This document shows, one piece after another, positions 1 through 12,920 of a stretch of DNA of 64,000 nucleotides. The DNA lies in assembly GCA_003993805.1 (NCBI GenBank), contig RSEF01000020.1, positions 11,739,105-11,803,104 on the forward strand. The letters run 5' to 3'. The position numbers were made by a program, and so were the translations under genes. The DNA comes from Himantopus leucocephalus. Taxonomy: Eukaryota; Chordata; Aves; Charadriiformes; Recurvirostridae. The notes below the pieces were generated by a model. It was given only the letters and a program-made list of their open reading frames with translations, had not been told where the DNA came from and did not search any database. Numbering within the stretch: position 1 is the stretch's first letter; each line of letters begins with the position of its first letter.

Positions 1-1088
1 GCTTCCCTTGTCGTCAAATCTGCTGCACATCATGTCTTGATGTACTGTCACTGCTCCTGACCCTACTGCAGTCAACAGGGATGGTGTTGGTGGCATTGGT
101 GGAACCAGCATCTCCTCTTCTCCCTTCACTTCTTCCCTCCTGCCTCCCCTCCCGCCTGCCCTCATCTCGCTCTCTCGCTGCAGCGCCTGCTCTGGGCACC
201 ATCTGGTGAATTTTGGTCTGTCTCATCTCACCAACTGTCGTTTGTCCTGGCTGTGGTGTAAACGTGCTCACATTTTGCATCAAAGGACCCCTAAACCATT
301 CGCTTTCTGGACCAGCCGGCCTGTCGGAGAGGAGCCAAGCAGTTGGCACTCAATAAGCAACGAGCATTAATAAAAGCATTACAGTGAGGTTAGTGCCTCA
401 TTAAAGTAATGCTAACGAACCAGCTGCCTTCCAGAACTATGAAATTTTAACTAACACTTCCTCCTTCTAATTTTATGTATAATTAAATCTTCCTAGGGAG
501 GCAACATTCGGTTCTCCAGGCTGCTACAGCATAACCAAAGCCCAGTTCAGAGGAGTTGCTCTGCAAACGCGCTGGTGCTCGCGGCAGCGATCTGGAGCCC
601 CATCCTGCAGCCTCACGGTACGCAGTGCAAAGCTTTGGTGCGGCCACGCGGTGTGACCGTGGCAGTGTCCCGGAGCTCGCTGTACCGTAAGCGCCAGCAC
701 TCCGGGGTGCACGCCAGCCGTGGGGCACGTGGCTGTGCCCGCAGCCCCCCATCCCCGCCTGTGCCGGGTCGGGGCTCTGCCGGCCCCCCATCCCCTGCCG
801 GGTTGGTTCGCCTGGGGTGAAGGCAGGCTCACCACCCCGTGTGCCGTGCTCTGGCTCGGCCGTAGCCCCGGCTGCTGCCAACACACCCGGGTTAGAGTGG
901 CCAAAAGGAACCGGGCTGGCGTGGATCTGGCCCCGAGGCGCAGGCGGTGCCATTCATTGCATCTCTCCTCCTCTTGCCAGCAGCAGCGTGCGGCGGGGAG
1001 GGTGGGCCAAAGGCTGCCCGTAGCCTGTAGAGATACTGCAGTGAAAGGCCACGCAGCACGTGTGTGCTGCTAGCACCCTTTGCCAGGC
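1..1088. other. Intergenic, left edge; no gene seen
   Basis: GC content rises from about position 540. Overlapping open frames on both strands reflect GC-richness. No recognised motif or repeat. Confidence 0.7.
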
Positions 1089-1306
1089 AAAGAAATTTTT
1101 CACCCTGAGGGTGGTGAGCCCCTGGCGCAGGTTGCCCAGAGAAGCTGTGGCTGCCCCATCCCTGGAGGTGTTCAAGGCCAGGTTGGACGGGGCTTGGAGC
1201 AACCTGGGCTGGTGGGAGGTGTCCCTGCCCAGGGCAGGGGGGTTGGTAAGAGATGATATTTAAGGTCCCTTCCAACCCAAACCATTCGATGATTCTATGA
1301 TTCTGT
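1089..1306 (+). mobile_element. CR1 LINE fragment, strongly 5'-truncated
   Basis: About 215 bp starting at AAGAAATTTTTCACCCTGAGG, with GCCCCTGGCGCAGGTTGCCC and the tail AAGGTCCCTTCCAACCC then ATGATTCTATGATTCTGTG. It is closely similar to the matching part of the copy at 55250-55467, so both come from the same subfamily. Confidence 0.92.
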
Positions 1307-4300
1307 GTCCCACAGCTTGTATGCAGGAGCTGCAGTGCCCCATGGTCCACAGGTGCTCACTGCTCCACAAGCAGCATCCGAGCTTTGCTGGGTGGAGATC
1401 GCTGGGTTTGGGGGCTGGGGACTGCTGCGTCTTGGCCGAGCATCCCAGACGGAAAGCAGCAGGGATTTGTACCAGAGGGGTTTTGCTCTGGGCGCTCCTC
1501 CAGCCTCCTCGAGCACCCTTGAGGTGCTCCAGGTGGTGCTCCTGGCTCCCTGCACAGCACCAACGCTGCAGCAGCTCTGTGCCCGCTGCAGCAGACACCC
1601 AACTGCCCGCCGAGCTCCGCGGCTCCATTGTAAAGCAAATTAATTCTCCCCTGCACTGAGGAATAGCCGTGCTCTCGGGAAGGTTTGGCGGCGGCAGTGG
1701 GGAAAGCAGCTGCTCCCAGACTCACAGCCCCGTTTCATTTCATTTGCCTGGTTTCAGCAGCATGTGACGGGCACGTGAGCGATGGCGCTGCCGGACACGC
1801 GGCCACCGGGGCACCTCACAGGCTGAAGCTGCTGTCTTCCCTGTTCATGTGTGAGCACACGTCATCTCTCTGCTGGTCCTCCTCCTCTCAACTCCGACAG
1901 CTTTTTATTCTCATGCTTTCTTAGAAGCAAACCCAGAGGTTTCATTGTCAAAGGATGGTGTTTGATGGATGAATTCCTCTCTTCTACCTTGCCTGATGGG
2001 GGAGGGTACAAGGCAAACTCGGTGTTTTTAATGATAAAATGCCACTTTCTTGAACAGAAACAATGAATCCAAATGGTTTCTGCTACGGTTAGCAGCCCAT
2101 TGGGATGGTGTGCCCAGGGGAGAGGGTGTCGGCAGAGTGAATTTGCTGTTACACTGCTGTCGCATGTTCAACCTGTTGCGGGGACCGACTCAGAGCTCGA
2201 CGCAGCTGCGGGCTTGCGCTAAGGCTGTTCCCCTGCTGCTGCCTAAAGCTCATGGGTTAGAGGGAGCTACACAAGCAATCATTCGGGTTTTGGGTGTATG
2301 TGCCTGAGGCTGGCAGGGTCTCGGGGTGCAGGATGACCACAGCCTGGGGGAGTTCATGTCTCGCTGCAAAACTTCCTCTTCCTTTGGGGCTTTATGGCAC
2401 AGATTTTCTTCCTGCAAAGGCCCCAGCTCTGAGACAATCACCATCCTTGCTGCAGTGAAATTAATAGGGTGTCCAGGGGCAAAGGTAAAACTAAAGTACA
2501 TAAGCAAATGTTTGCAGGATCAGGACCTTATTCAGGCATAAATCAGGTAGCTCCAGCCAACAATAGAATTACTTAAGTATAAAATCCCGTGTAAGCCAGT
2601 AAGATCAGCTCCAAACCCGCTATGAATTTGCTTTTTGTTTCCATGCCAAGAATATATCACTTCTAACTGCTGCAATCAGGTCTGGTCCTTTTTATTTTTT
2701 TTTTAAGTGCTTTTGGGCACATTTATTTCCCGTCACCAGCAGATATGCACGGAGCCTGACCCTCCTTTTCTTGGGCATGCCCCAGCCTGCTTCGCCCACA
2801 ATGAGTTGTCGCTATCAGGGGATATTTTTTTTCTTCCTTTGCCTTTTCTGTTACTGCGTTCAGTAAACAAAGGGACAGCAGTGACGATCCAAAACCGTTC
2901 TTTGTATTTGCCTGGGAACAGAGTCAACTATTTGTTGGTCTTTTGTTGTTGAGTGGTTTTTTTCTTTTTTAACTGGTGACCGTTTAGATGGCTACTGGTA
3001 CCTGTGGTGCGGCATATACTGGTGTTGCAGGATTTGTTACCAGATGGCACTGGGCAGTCAGGGAGGAGGCAGTGAGGAGGACAGGGACCTGCATGTGGGA
3101 GGTATTATTAGATCAAACCAAAGGTCCAGGGCACAGTGGTCCCTACTCCCTCCTGGAGAATGTGAAAATAGCCTGCAGGGTTTTCCTGGTCGTTGTACGT
3201 GCCTCAGTTTCCCCAGTTCTCAGCGCACCGTTTCGAGATGGTGCCCCAAGATGAGATGTCTGGTGATGTTTGCACACAGCCGGGCCAGGAGGAGACCAGT
3301 TCTTGTAAATCAGCTGGGGCAAAATACCTGGGAGAAGGAAGGCAGGGAGAGATGGTAGAGAGAGAGAAGGAAGCTGGAGATTCCTTTAGCTCGAGGACAA
3401 ACTTTTATTGGCCTCTCCATCCACGTGCAGCAGCACCGGCAGCTCCCGGAGCGGTCTCTTCCTGGCAGACACCAGGAGAAGTGTCCTGGCTCCCGTTCCC
3501 ATCCCCGCCTGTCCCTCCGGCTACAGCCCACGACAAGATGCTCCGAAAGCCTGGGCAGAGCCTCCCCGGCCCCATTACACAGCAGTCCCCGGGACAGCAG
3601 CTGTGAGGAACAGGTACGCATTTTCCAAGTGACATTTAGGCTCTTAAATTATTTTTGAAAATGGCCCAGAGGGTCCTAACTTATGTGCTGTAGAAAAATA
3701 CTGCCTGTGACCTGCTTTGCCGTGAACACTCCGTACAGTGTGGTTTTTTATGGGCTTTGCCTTCTCAGTCTCGCGTCTTGAAGCAGAAGCAAAATCCACC
3801 AGGTAACTGTAATTGCTGTTCCCACCGTTGTGTTTTCCTCGTGGCATACCTCTGCCATAATCACAGCTCAGTATCTCGGGTACGTCTGAAATGGGAGTCC
3901 TTCTCTAATGCCACCGAGGGGATGGCTGGCTGGTGAGGAAAATAAATCACCCTGGGCTGACGGCTTTTAAAAGCCATTATTTCAATAGACCACAAAAATG
4001 AAGAAGTGCTGGGGGGAAGCCAGGCGTGACTCGCAAACGGCCTCGCTGGAGCGCTCACCCGGGCGCCTGCCCTCGGGACGGCGGGGCAGGGGCTGCCTGC
4101 CCACCCCGGGGTGGCCGGGGGACCCGCGTGCCGCACTCCTGTCCCGGCTGAGCGGCTGCCAGGCAGGTTCCGCAGTGCATCAGCCTCCTCTCTCCTCTCC
4201 GGCTATTTCAGGGAAGATTTTGCAGCCCCAGGAGGATTTCCACTTGCCCCATCCAGCATGGGAACGGGCGGGAGGGCAGTTCTGCTGCCATTCTCGGGTG

Positions 4301-6549
4301 TTTTGGTGTTTAGTTTTGTTCAGCTCTGGAGCAAAACTCAAGCAGAGTGACCACACAGACAGTGTCAAAGCATCCTCCTGCAGCTCCAGAGCAGTGCCTT
4401 CCCTACGCTGTGGGCACTGACGTGGGCTGGGAACACCCTGGTGCCGTCAGAGCCGCTTGTCACCCCCGGGTGCTCAGGAGCGGGGGTGGGAGCTGCTCCC
4501 CTGCCTCCGCCAGCCATAACCACCACGCTGCAAACCAAACCCCCCTGCAGCGAAACATCCTCGGGAGCCATATGGCATCTCCGAGGCTTTGATGGAATTG
4601 AATGAAACCCAAAGCAGCCCAGCAGGTTGTGCTGCGAGCCGCAGCAAGCGCCGGGGGGGGCCTGTCCTACCCTGCTTGGGGCGCGCAGGCTGCCAGCCCG
4701 CGCATTAACAAAGCGCCTTAGAGTCTCCTGCCAGTGCCCGGTGGAGGTGCTGCTGGGATGGGGGGGTTGCATGTACAGGAGGATGGTCAAGTGATACAAG
4801 TGGAGGGAAGAGCATCTCAGGCTGAGGTTTGAAACAGCTGGCAGGCAGAAGGTGGGTGAGGGGAGCCTGGGGATACGCGATGTTTTGCCAATCCATAAAA
4901 GCTACGATTCAAACCTGTTCTCGGGACCAAGGCTGGCTCTGCCAAGCCACCAGGAATTGCAGGAGAACCCTGACCTCAGCTCTGCTCTTTCAGGTGGCGA
5001 TAAACAGTCCTGGAGCACATCGGAAGGAGAGCTGGACTCGTGTCTAACCTGCTGGTGTCCACCAAAACAAGTCCCAAATCTGCAGAGGCAAAAAAGATTC
5101 TCCCAGGAGAATTTCTCCTGGATTTTACCTCACGCCTCACTGCAGTACTTCACGATGCTTCAAGTTTGCTATGGAAAAAGAAGCAGCTCAGGTCCGTTGA
5201 ATCTCAAACCTTCTATTAAGCATCTACTGTCTGGTCTCCAGGGCAGAGCCATCTTCCTACGCTGTTGGCCAGTCTCAGCGCTCAGCCCTGCCCAGGTAGG
5301 ACTGGGTGGTTGTGAGCAGCATCTACCCCGCTGGGATGCGGCAGGCTGGAGGAGGGATGTGTGCCCTCCCGCCTGGAGCGACGGGGAGGCCAGAGTAACT
5401 CACTGCTCTCCGGGGACTGGTCAGAAAGGGCGAGGACCTGGTGCAGAGGTTGGATGTTTAATGTTGCAAAGGTTTCTGGAGGTTTGGTCTGTAATTCTCA
5501 TTGTGTAAAAATGCCTGATTGCAGGGTTTTCTCTAAAAGAAAGGGGAGGGGGTGGAGGCACGACAGTTTCTGACTGATTATAGATTAATTTTTTAATTGT
5601 GTACCCATAATGTGATGTCATGCAAAAAAAAAAAAAAACCTAACCCCTACAGAAACTCATTTCAAAATGAGTAACTGCAACATTTTTTCAGTCATTGTCT
5701 AAAAGGGATGTTTCAGTATTGCTGGGACTTCCCTTCTTCCTCACCTCTCGTCACCACAATACAATATTCTGATATAATTGTTGGGGCACTTGGCCTCTGA
5801 TAGCATTTGCTTCCACCCAGTTTCTTGTGAAAACCCTCCTGCCACCATACACATGAAGGTACGTAAGCTTTACTCCCCCACTTTGTCCCTCCCGGAAGGA
5901 GGATGGGAGCTGGAAAATTCCTCTGGTTCCTCACTTAAAGGGGTTGAGGCAATAGGGCTCTGCACAAAACATCTCTGGCAATGGGCTCTCACAGCAGTTT
6001 TATCTGCTTGCTGGGCTGAAAATCCTGACCTCGGTCATTGCAGCAGATGGTCTCTGGAAGCACTCTGCAATGAAATCTGTTTAAATAGCAATAGCAGAAC
6101 CGTTGGAATAAGTTACACATCTAAACTAGCAAAGGTGTTAATCTGTCTCAGGGGCAAAAAAAAATCCTGTGAAACTTCTTGAGGCTTTGCTTGGCTTTCC
6201 TGCACCTGAACAGGCTCTTAGGCCTGTGCCTTGTGCTTGTGCATCACTGCGTGGAGGAGAAACCCTGGCGCAGAGCGGCCACTTCTGCTAATAATGGGAA
6301 AGTCCGTGTTTGGTCGTGCTGTCAACGGGCTTTAGCTTGGAGAGAAACCTTCACTAATCATCTTGCTTTGTAACATTTTTACAGCAAAATAAAAGATGCC
6401 TGGAATTATTTGTTGCTCACCAAACAAATGTTTTACTGCTGAAATGTTCCAGAGGCCATTTACAAAGTCTTGATTGACAGAAGTGCTGAAAACTTACAAC
6501 CCTCCACAGGCCCTCCCCTCCCCAGAGGCAACCCAGACCCGGGGCTGGG
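1307..6549. other. Intergenic; no gene seen
   Basis: Mixed GC sequence with T-runs near 2690-2703 and an A-run at 5623-5638. A perfect palindromic GGGCATGCCC is at 2774-2783. No coding exon or transposon recognised. Confidence 0.7.
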
Positions 6550-6645
6550 ATGGGAGATGGAGATGATGGAGATGGAGATGATGGCGATAATGGAGATGAT
6601 GGAGACGGAGATGATGGCGATGGAGATGGAGATGACGGAGATGAA
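6550..6645 (+). repeat. GATGGA / GATGAT imperfect hexamer repeat
   Basis: About 95 bp of GATGGAGATGATGGAGATGG-like units with GATGGC and GACGGA variants. Low-complexity minisatellite. Confidence 0.9.
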
Positions 6646-9600
6646 GTCTCCTCCTGCAGGAGGAGCCACAGGGGTCACCCGGGGCTGAAGAGCGGGGAGA
6701 AGCTCATTTGTTATGCAAATGTCTGCTTGAGCCTGGCGTAGACAGTGGAAAGCTCTTGAATTATTTTAAGCAGAGGACAAAAGTTCTTTCCCTCCCCCTA
6801 TCATCTTGGATCCTTGTAAAAACAAAACAAAACAGAAACCTCTGCGTGAACCATCTGACAATGATCAGCACTCCGCTTTCCTGGCAGGAGCGGGGCGGCC
6901 GGGCGTACACAGGCACATGGAAATAGAACAATTAAGAAAAAAACTGTATTGGAAGCAGCCGGGCTTTATTTTGTCTCGATGACAGCACGAACTAATCATC
7001 CTCCAGCCTTATCTCCGTGAGCGTGCAGGGGACAGGCGTGCTGCAGGGATTGTCCCTGGGTGACCGGCAGAGATGCTTCTCCGCTGCCTACCTGGGGGGC
7101 GAGGGCGGGCTGGGGCTAGGAGGGGAGCAGGGGTGGCTATTTTGGATGCAAGAAGCACTTGCAGGCCAAAAGTTCAAGCTGGCAGCCTGGCTCATGCAGA
7201 AAAGTCACCCGTGCGCGGTGGCGAGCTTCCTGCGCCGGGCTCTCCCGGCCGCCCGCTCCCGCCCAGGGCACCGGCCGCGGCTTTGCATCAGCAGATGTGC
7301 ATTTCACGGCTGCTAAGAAAATCCCGTCAGTATTTACATAGCGTCGAGAGGCGCCGAGGGGACAAAGCGGAGCCTTTCCCACGCGGGCTGCGGGATGCTG
7401 TTCCCGTGGGGAGAGCGGCCAAACCCGTACCGTGTGCTCCTGGAGCGGCGCTGCCCGTACTCCTCCCACCAGGAGCCACAGCACAAACCTGTTTTCCAAA
7501 CAGATTCCACCTCTCCGGAGTGGTTGTTCCCCTGGGCCAAGGTGTCCCCACGCAGTGAGAGAAAAAGACTCGTTCCAGGGCCACAAGCTAACTGGAGTGA
7601 GCTCAGCTGCTTTTACTAGTCGTATCATGAATTAATATGATTAATAAAAGAATAAGCATGGTGTGCCATGACAGCCCGTCCTTGGAGCCAAACGGTGACC
7701 GGCCGGGACTGAAGGTGACGCTGGGACATGCTTCGTTTCCTTTGTGCCATGTCTGTGCTGCAAATTCTCCACTGCAATTCTTCACTGCTTAAAAGCAGTT
7801 GCTCTCATGGGCATTTTTGAAATTGTTAGAAAAATCCGTGTGGGCATTACAATGTTTGTTTTCTCCGATGGCTATTTTTAATCTTGTTTTCCACTGGAAA
7901 AAAAAAAAGAAAGAAAAATGAAGATAGATATGAATTGAAACTGTGCCTTTAAATACAGCATGCTAATAGCTGCACTAAACTAAATGCAAAATTAGGGAGA
8001 GTTGGAGTATGTGCCTAAAATCTGTGAAAGGCTAAAGCCTTTTATGACACTGGCTTGGCAGCGCTGCCAAGAGAGAGCCCGGGGACCAAGTCCAGGGCAC
8101 TGCCCTGGCAGCTGGCGCCGGAGGGGTTAAAGACTTGGGATCACCCTGAGAGGAGGGAGCTGGAGGCGAAGCTGGAGCTGGAGCCGGAGCTGGAGCTGGC
8201 CTTTCCAGGAGAGGATGCTGGCATCAGCTCCCTCAGTCTTCCCCATGGCACCCAGCCTCAGAGAGCTGCCGGTGCCCCTTGGCACAGCCCACAGCATCCC
8301 CGGGCAGCACCGGGGGCGGCGAAGGCAGCGAGGGGGATGTTTAGCTTTTATGCCCCGTTGGTTTCCAGCGTTGGAGACGAGCCGTGCAGGGAGCTGCGCC
8401 CTCCCCCAGCTCCCCAGCCCGGCGCTGGGGCTCTCCGCTTTTGTTCCCTTGCCGGGGACTTGGCCAAGCTGCGTTTGGCCAGAGCCAAAGGAGAGATGGC
8501 CAAGAGCGCGCAGTGCTCCCCGCAGCAAGCCGGGGATGGGGGCCCTGCAGCGGGAGCGGGGGCACCCCAAAAGCAGAGGCAGAGTCTTGCTGCGCAGCGC
8601 TGGCAGTGCCATGTCACGCTCGGTGCCAAGTTGTGCTCGGTGCCGTGCCACCCGGAGAGCAGGATGCTCGGGGAGAGGAGCAGCTCCACACATGTCCTGC
8701 TTTGGTTTTCAGCCTTCCCCCGGGGATGTTCACGCCCGAAGCCGGGAGGGAAGACAGGAGATGGTGGCTTGTGGGAAGAGTGGTGGCACAGACCATGGCA
8801 AATGTCATGCTGAGCTATTTTAAGATTTTTATCTTGCTCCTTCTGACAAAAATGCGCTTTGGAGCAGAGCTTATCGTGTGCAGTTTGGCACACAAGGTGG
8901 GGGCCAGTGAGGGGGCGACCGATTTTACCCCCATGAGCTGGGGGCAGGCGGTGTGGAGCCAGCGGTGCAGCAGCGGTGGGTGCTGCCGGCGCAGCCGTGA
9001 GCACGTGCCGCGGGAGATGGGCATGAACGGGCACGGGCCTGACCCAGCCAGCCCGCCTGGCGGCTCTCCAAGGGGGCAGATAAAAAACAGGTATCTGAGC
9101 CAAAAATCCCAGCCCAGGTCTGAATCAGGGGAGCGCCAGGCTTCGCTGTGATCCCGGCTTCCCAGCGTCACCCAGCCCACGGGGCGGCCGAGGACAGACC
9201 GTGGCTGGGACCTTCCCTGCCTCCACTTTCTAAACTTTGGATTGTCCTAAACAGGGTGATTTATCAGATGAAAGAGTGCGGAGGCAAGACGAGCGGGCCA
9301 GGGTGCGTGCCTTGTGGTTGCCACCACCACCAGCTCCCACTGGCTCCCCGGGGAGGGCGAAGGGGTGGTGGGCTTCGAGGGGGACGCTGCAGACACCCCA
9401 TCCTCACCCCCACCCCCCCGAGGTGAGGGCAACTCTGCAAACACTCAAACCAGCAGCACCACCACTCCCACTGCCGTGAGCCCGGGGCTCCTGCGAGTTA
9501 TCACCCTCGCCCTCCCGGCTGCTGGCGCTGGAGATTAGGGAGCTGCTCCTTATCGGACGCCGGCCCTGCACCCACGGGGCTCCTCTTTCAGTCTTACTCA

Positions 9601-12475
9601 CTGGAGAAATGAGTAAGCCTCTTGTAACCGTCGTGCTGTGATGCTCTCGGGCAGCAGGCTCGGGCTGCACTTGGTAGGGTTGGGGTAGGTTTGGGGGTTT
9701 TTTTTAAGCATCTCAGCACGGAAACCTGTAGCAACCAGGACGCGTTGCAGACACCCGCGGGAGCCGGGACCGTGCAAATGATGGGTGCCGGAGCTCAGTG
9801 CCTTGCACGTAGAGAGCCCACCGTGTCTGATGGGGATGGGAAGAGGAAATGCTGCACATGTGTGTGTGTGTGTGCAGGAGGGGGAGAGGGAAATGTCACT
9901 GTGCCGACGATCTGGCAGTGTCTCACTTGCACGGAGACCTCCGTACCGGCCCCGAGACCAACTGCCTGTGCACAAAGCCCTCGGTCCATTCTCTGAACCT
10001 GGACCCAACTCCTGTGTGCATCCATCCATCCGTCCGTCCGTCCGAGCAGGTCTCAGCCCTTCCAGCCTCCTCCCACACCGCACCGGGATGCTCTGCGCAG
10101 CCACCATTTCTGGCAGTTTAGACAGCAGCTACAAGAAAATATTCATGCACTCTTCAGCTTTACTAGGCACACGGCCCGGACAATGCCAGTGGTATAAATA
10201 TTTGGATTCAATTTATTATTTTTCTGCAGGCCCTGTCTCGGCTGGGCGGCTGCAGAGCGGCTCTGGGGCTGGGGCTGGGGCTGCTCCCCTGCCCGCGGGA
10301 GAGGGGCCGGGGCAGGCGGCTGGCAGTGCCCGGCCGGGGCAGTCTGGCAGCGTTTTCCCAACTCGATGGGATATTTTTATTTTTTTTTCCATTCAAGCCT
10401 GTACAGAGCTGCTGGCAGGACTGGAGCTTTCGTCCAGATTGCGGATGCCCAAAATATCTGTATTCTGGACTGAGCAGACTGAGGCTGAAGAAGTGCTCCT
10501 GGTCGGCTGATTGAAGAGAGCGCACGGGAATGAGGAAAGACAGACAGACACCCACAGGCAAAGTGCCTGAGCACGTACGGCAGCAGCGGGCAAGAGGATG
10601 GGGAACGCCACTCAGCGCTGCTCAGCCTGGGGCTCCCTCCAGCAGGAGCCAAGGATCACCCCGGACCGTGCGTGCCTGTCTCCCAGCCACAGTTCTCACT
10701 CCAGCATGTTATTTTTCACTATTTTTTCCGGCCTGCTGAAATGCGGGCACAGTCCAGGACATGGTTTTCACCTGCCCCAGCTCATGCTCATCCCAGCGAT
10801 GCTGGGGCACAGCTCTGGGGCTGGGTCCTACCCGGCTGTGCCCCACAGCAAACCCTCCCCACCAGCTGCAGCCACGCCAGCGACGGCTGCATCTTACTGG
10901 GACAGAGACGGCATTTCCAGCCCGAAGTAAATCGGCCACGCGGTCCCAGATTTAGCCTGCAGGCCAGGGCTGGGGCGGCAGTAAGCGGTGGGGCTCCCGC
11001 AAAGCCTCGGTCAGCCCTTGGGGTGCTCAGGGTGTGCTCAGCAAACGGGGAGCCTGGAAAGGGAAAAAGCCGCAGCACACGCTGGGCAGGTGCTGGGGAG
11101 GTGAGAGCTGTGCCCAGTGCGGTTCATGGACTGGAATGTCTCAGCACCCGAAAACCAGTCCTGCCTCCATTAAATTGGTTATATTATATTGCTGTGATGT
11201 TATGTTCCTCATTTTAAATTTACTTCTAACCTAAACGTCATCTGGCATCTTCAGCAGTCAGGATTTATGAAATGAAAGTTAAAATGTCAGTTGAAATAAG
11301 GCATTCATATGTATTCTCTCACACACACGTACGAATACACACAGATATTGACAGAAAATAGGTGTTTGTTCATACATACATGTTTCTAATCAGACTTATA
11401 TATTATATAAATACAGTATAAATATTTTTATACATATAAAATTCATTGGAAACAGGAAACCAAATCAGTTTATCTTACTAAAATGGCATGAAATAATGAG
11501 TAGCGTACACTGTTGAAAAGGGATGTGGGTTTTGGAGGATTTTTCTTCCCCTGAGGGTTCGTTCTACCATGTTTATGTCTAAAACCTGCTAATTTTAAAG
11601 CCAGCTCACAGAAAAGTAATGGTATGATTTATTTATTTCATTTCACTTTCATTTTGCAAAGCTCAAGCTTTGCTTAATGTCCTAGCGTGTAAGCAGCTCA
11701 CGTAAACACAACCAGCTGATGCTGCTGGGGAAAGCGCAGGGCTCTCGGTATCTGTGTGCGCACGCTGACCCCCCGGTGTTTATCTAGAGGTAGAGATTAA
11801 ACGGGAACCACTCAAGCGTGCTTAGTCTGATTTTAAAAGATCTTTTGAGTGTTAAACATGTAATGAGATGCTTAGTGCTATTTTCAAACCAAGACGTGTT
11901 CCTGGCTGGTTTACAAAAGGCCACGCTCTCCGGCTTTACGTGGGTAAATGCTTTTAAAAATCTTCTCCCGGGACGTCGGGGCTCATCGATTCGATAGGAC
12001 CTACTGATCAGGCTGCCCGAGCCGCTTCCGAAAGTGGGAGTTGAGCTCCTCCCGCACATCAGTTCTTTAGATTATTTCACCTTACACTTCTTTATCTTAT
12101 TTCTATTTAAAGCCGAGTACGGTGGCTCTTGAAAGACGATGCAAAACATCCTTTAGTGAGGGGACATTAACACTAATGGTGTCCAGGTGCACTTTTTAAT
12201 AGCGCTTGTCTCTCCTCTCTGCCGTACCACATTAGTTTGTTGGTGGGGGCGTGCGGTGGTGGTGCAGCCCTCCCACCCCCATCGCTGCCCGACACTGGGC
12301 AGGTGGCTCCAGGAGCCACGGGGGGACAACGCGGGCCATAACCTGGATAACGGGGAACCATCACTCCTCCCTTAAATGTGCAGCTCATGGCATGCATATG
12401 CAGCAAGGCCAGGGGTTTGCTGCAGCTCAAAGGTGCCCGCAGGGAGAAGGAAAAAATACTTACTTTGTGTATGTG
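6646..12475. other. Intergenic; low-complexity tracts, no gene seen
   Basis: Contains a GGAGCT-type repeat at about 8155-8200, a TG run at 9860-9873, CATC/CGTC tetramers at 10018-10045 and GGGGCT units near 10261-10285. The 8050-9150 stretch has 190-255 codon open frames in several frames on both strands, which is the mark of GC-rich noncoding DNA rather than a gene. Confidence 0.7.
6706..6720 (+). promoter_or_regulatory. SOX-OCT-like composite motif (candidate)
   Basis: ATTTGTTATGCAAAT differs by one base from the SOX2-POU5F1 composite consensus C(A/T)TTGT(T/C)ATGCAAAT. No functional evidence in the window. Confidence 0.4.
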
Positions 12476-12602
12476 CATATGTATTTCAATATATAAACTA
12501 CATATGTATATTTAAACATAGCTGTATATAATTATATATTCAAATTATATATAAGTTTAAATATATGTATATACAAATAAATATACTCATGCACATATAT
12601 TT
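12476..12602. repeat. AT-rich island of TATA/ATATGTAT text
   Basis: About 125 bp almost only of A and T with repeated ATATGTAT and TATATAA words, between GC-rich flanks. Confidence 0.85.
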
Positions 12603-12845
12603 AGGGCTCTTTAGAGAAAGGCGTGTGATTCCTGTGCTCATGGGCAGGGCTGCCCTGAGTCCCCCTGCAGGCAAACACCCGTGCACGGTGGCACTGCCCG
12701 TGCCCCATCCCGGCCCCGGGTTCAGCGGCTGTGGCGCGGCACAGCCCGTACCCACCACCGTCTGGTTCACCGGGGCTGGGCTGTGCCTTTAGTGCCCAGT
12801 TTCACCCTAAAACCTTGCAGCGCTTTCAGAACAACAATCATCGAC

Positions 12846-12920
12846 TTTTCCATCCCTGACATTGCCATCTCTGACCTTTCCATCACCAGCTTCTCCATCT
12901 CCAACCTCTCCATCACCACC
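12846..12920 (+). repeat. 15-bp minisatellite, five units
   Basis: Five consecutive 15-mers, each with CCATC at position 5-9: TTTTCCATCCCTGAC, ATTGCCATCTCTGAC, CTTTCCATCACCAGC, TTCTCCATCTCCAAC and CTCTCCATCACCACC. Confidence 0.85.

Noticed and set aside
2774..2783. Perfect palindromic GGGCATGCCC resembling a p53 half-site, attractive because RBM38 is a p53 target
   Set aside because: No second half-site within the allowed spacing, and it lies 14 kb beyond the 3' end of RBM38.
8055..9151. Open frames of 188-255 codons on both strands
   Set aside because: Several frames are open at once, the peptides are low-complexity and match no family; stop codons are simply rare in this GC-rich DNA.
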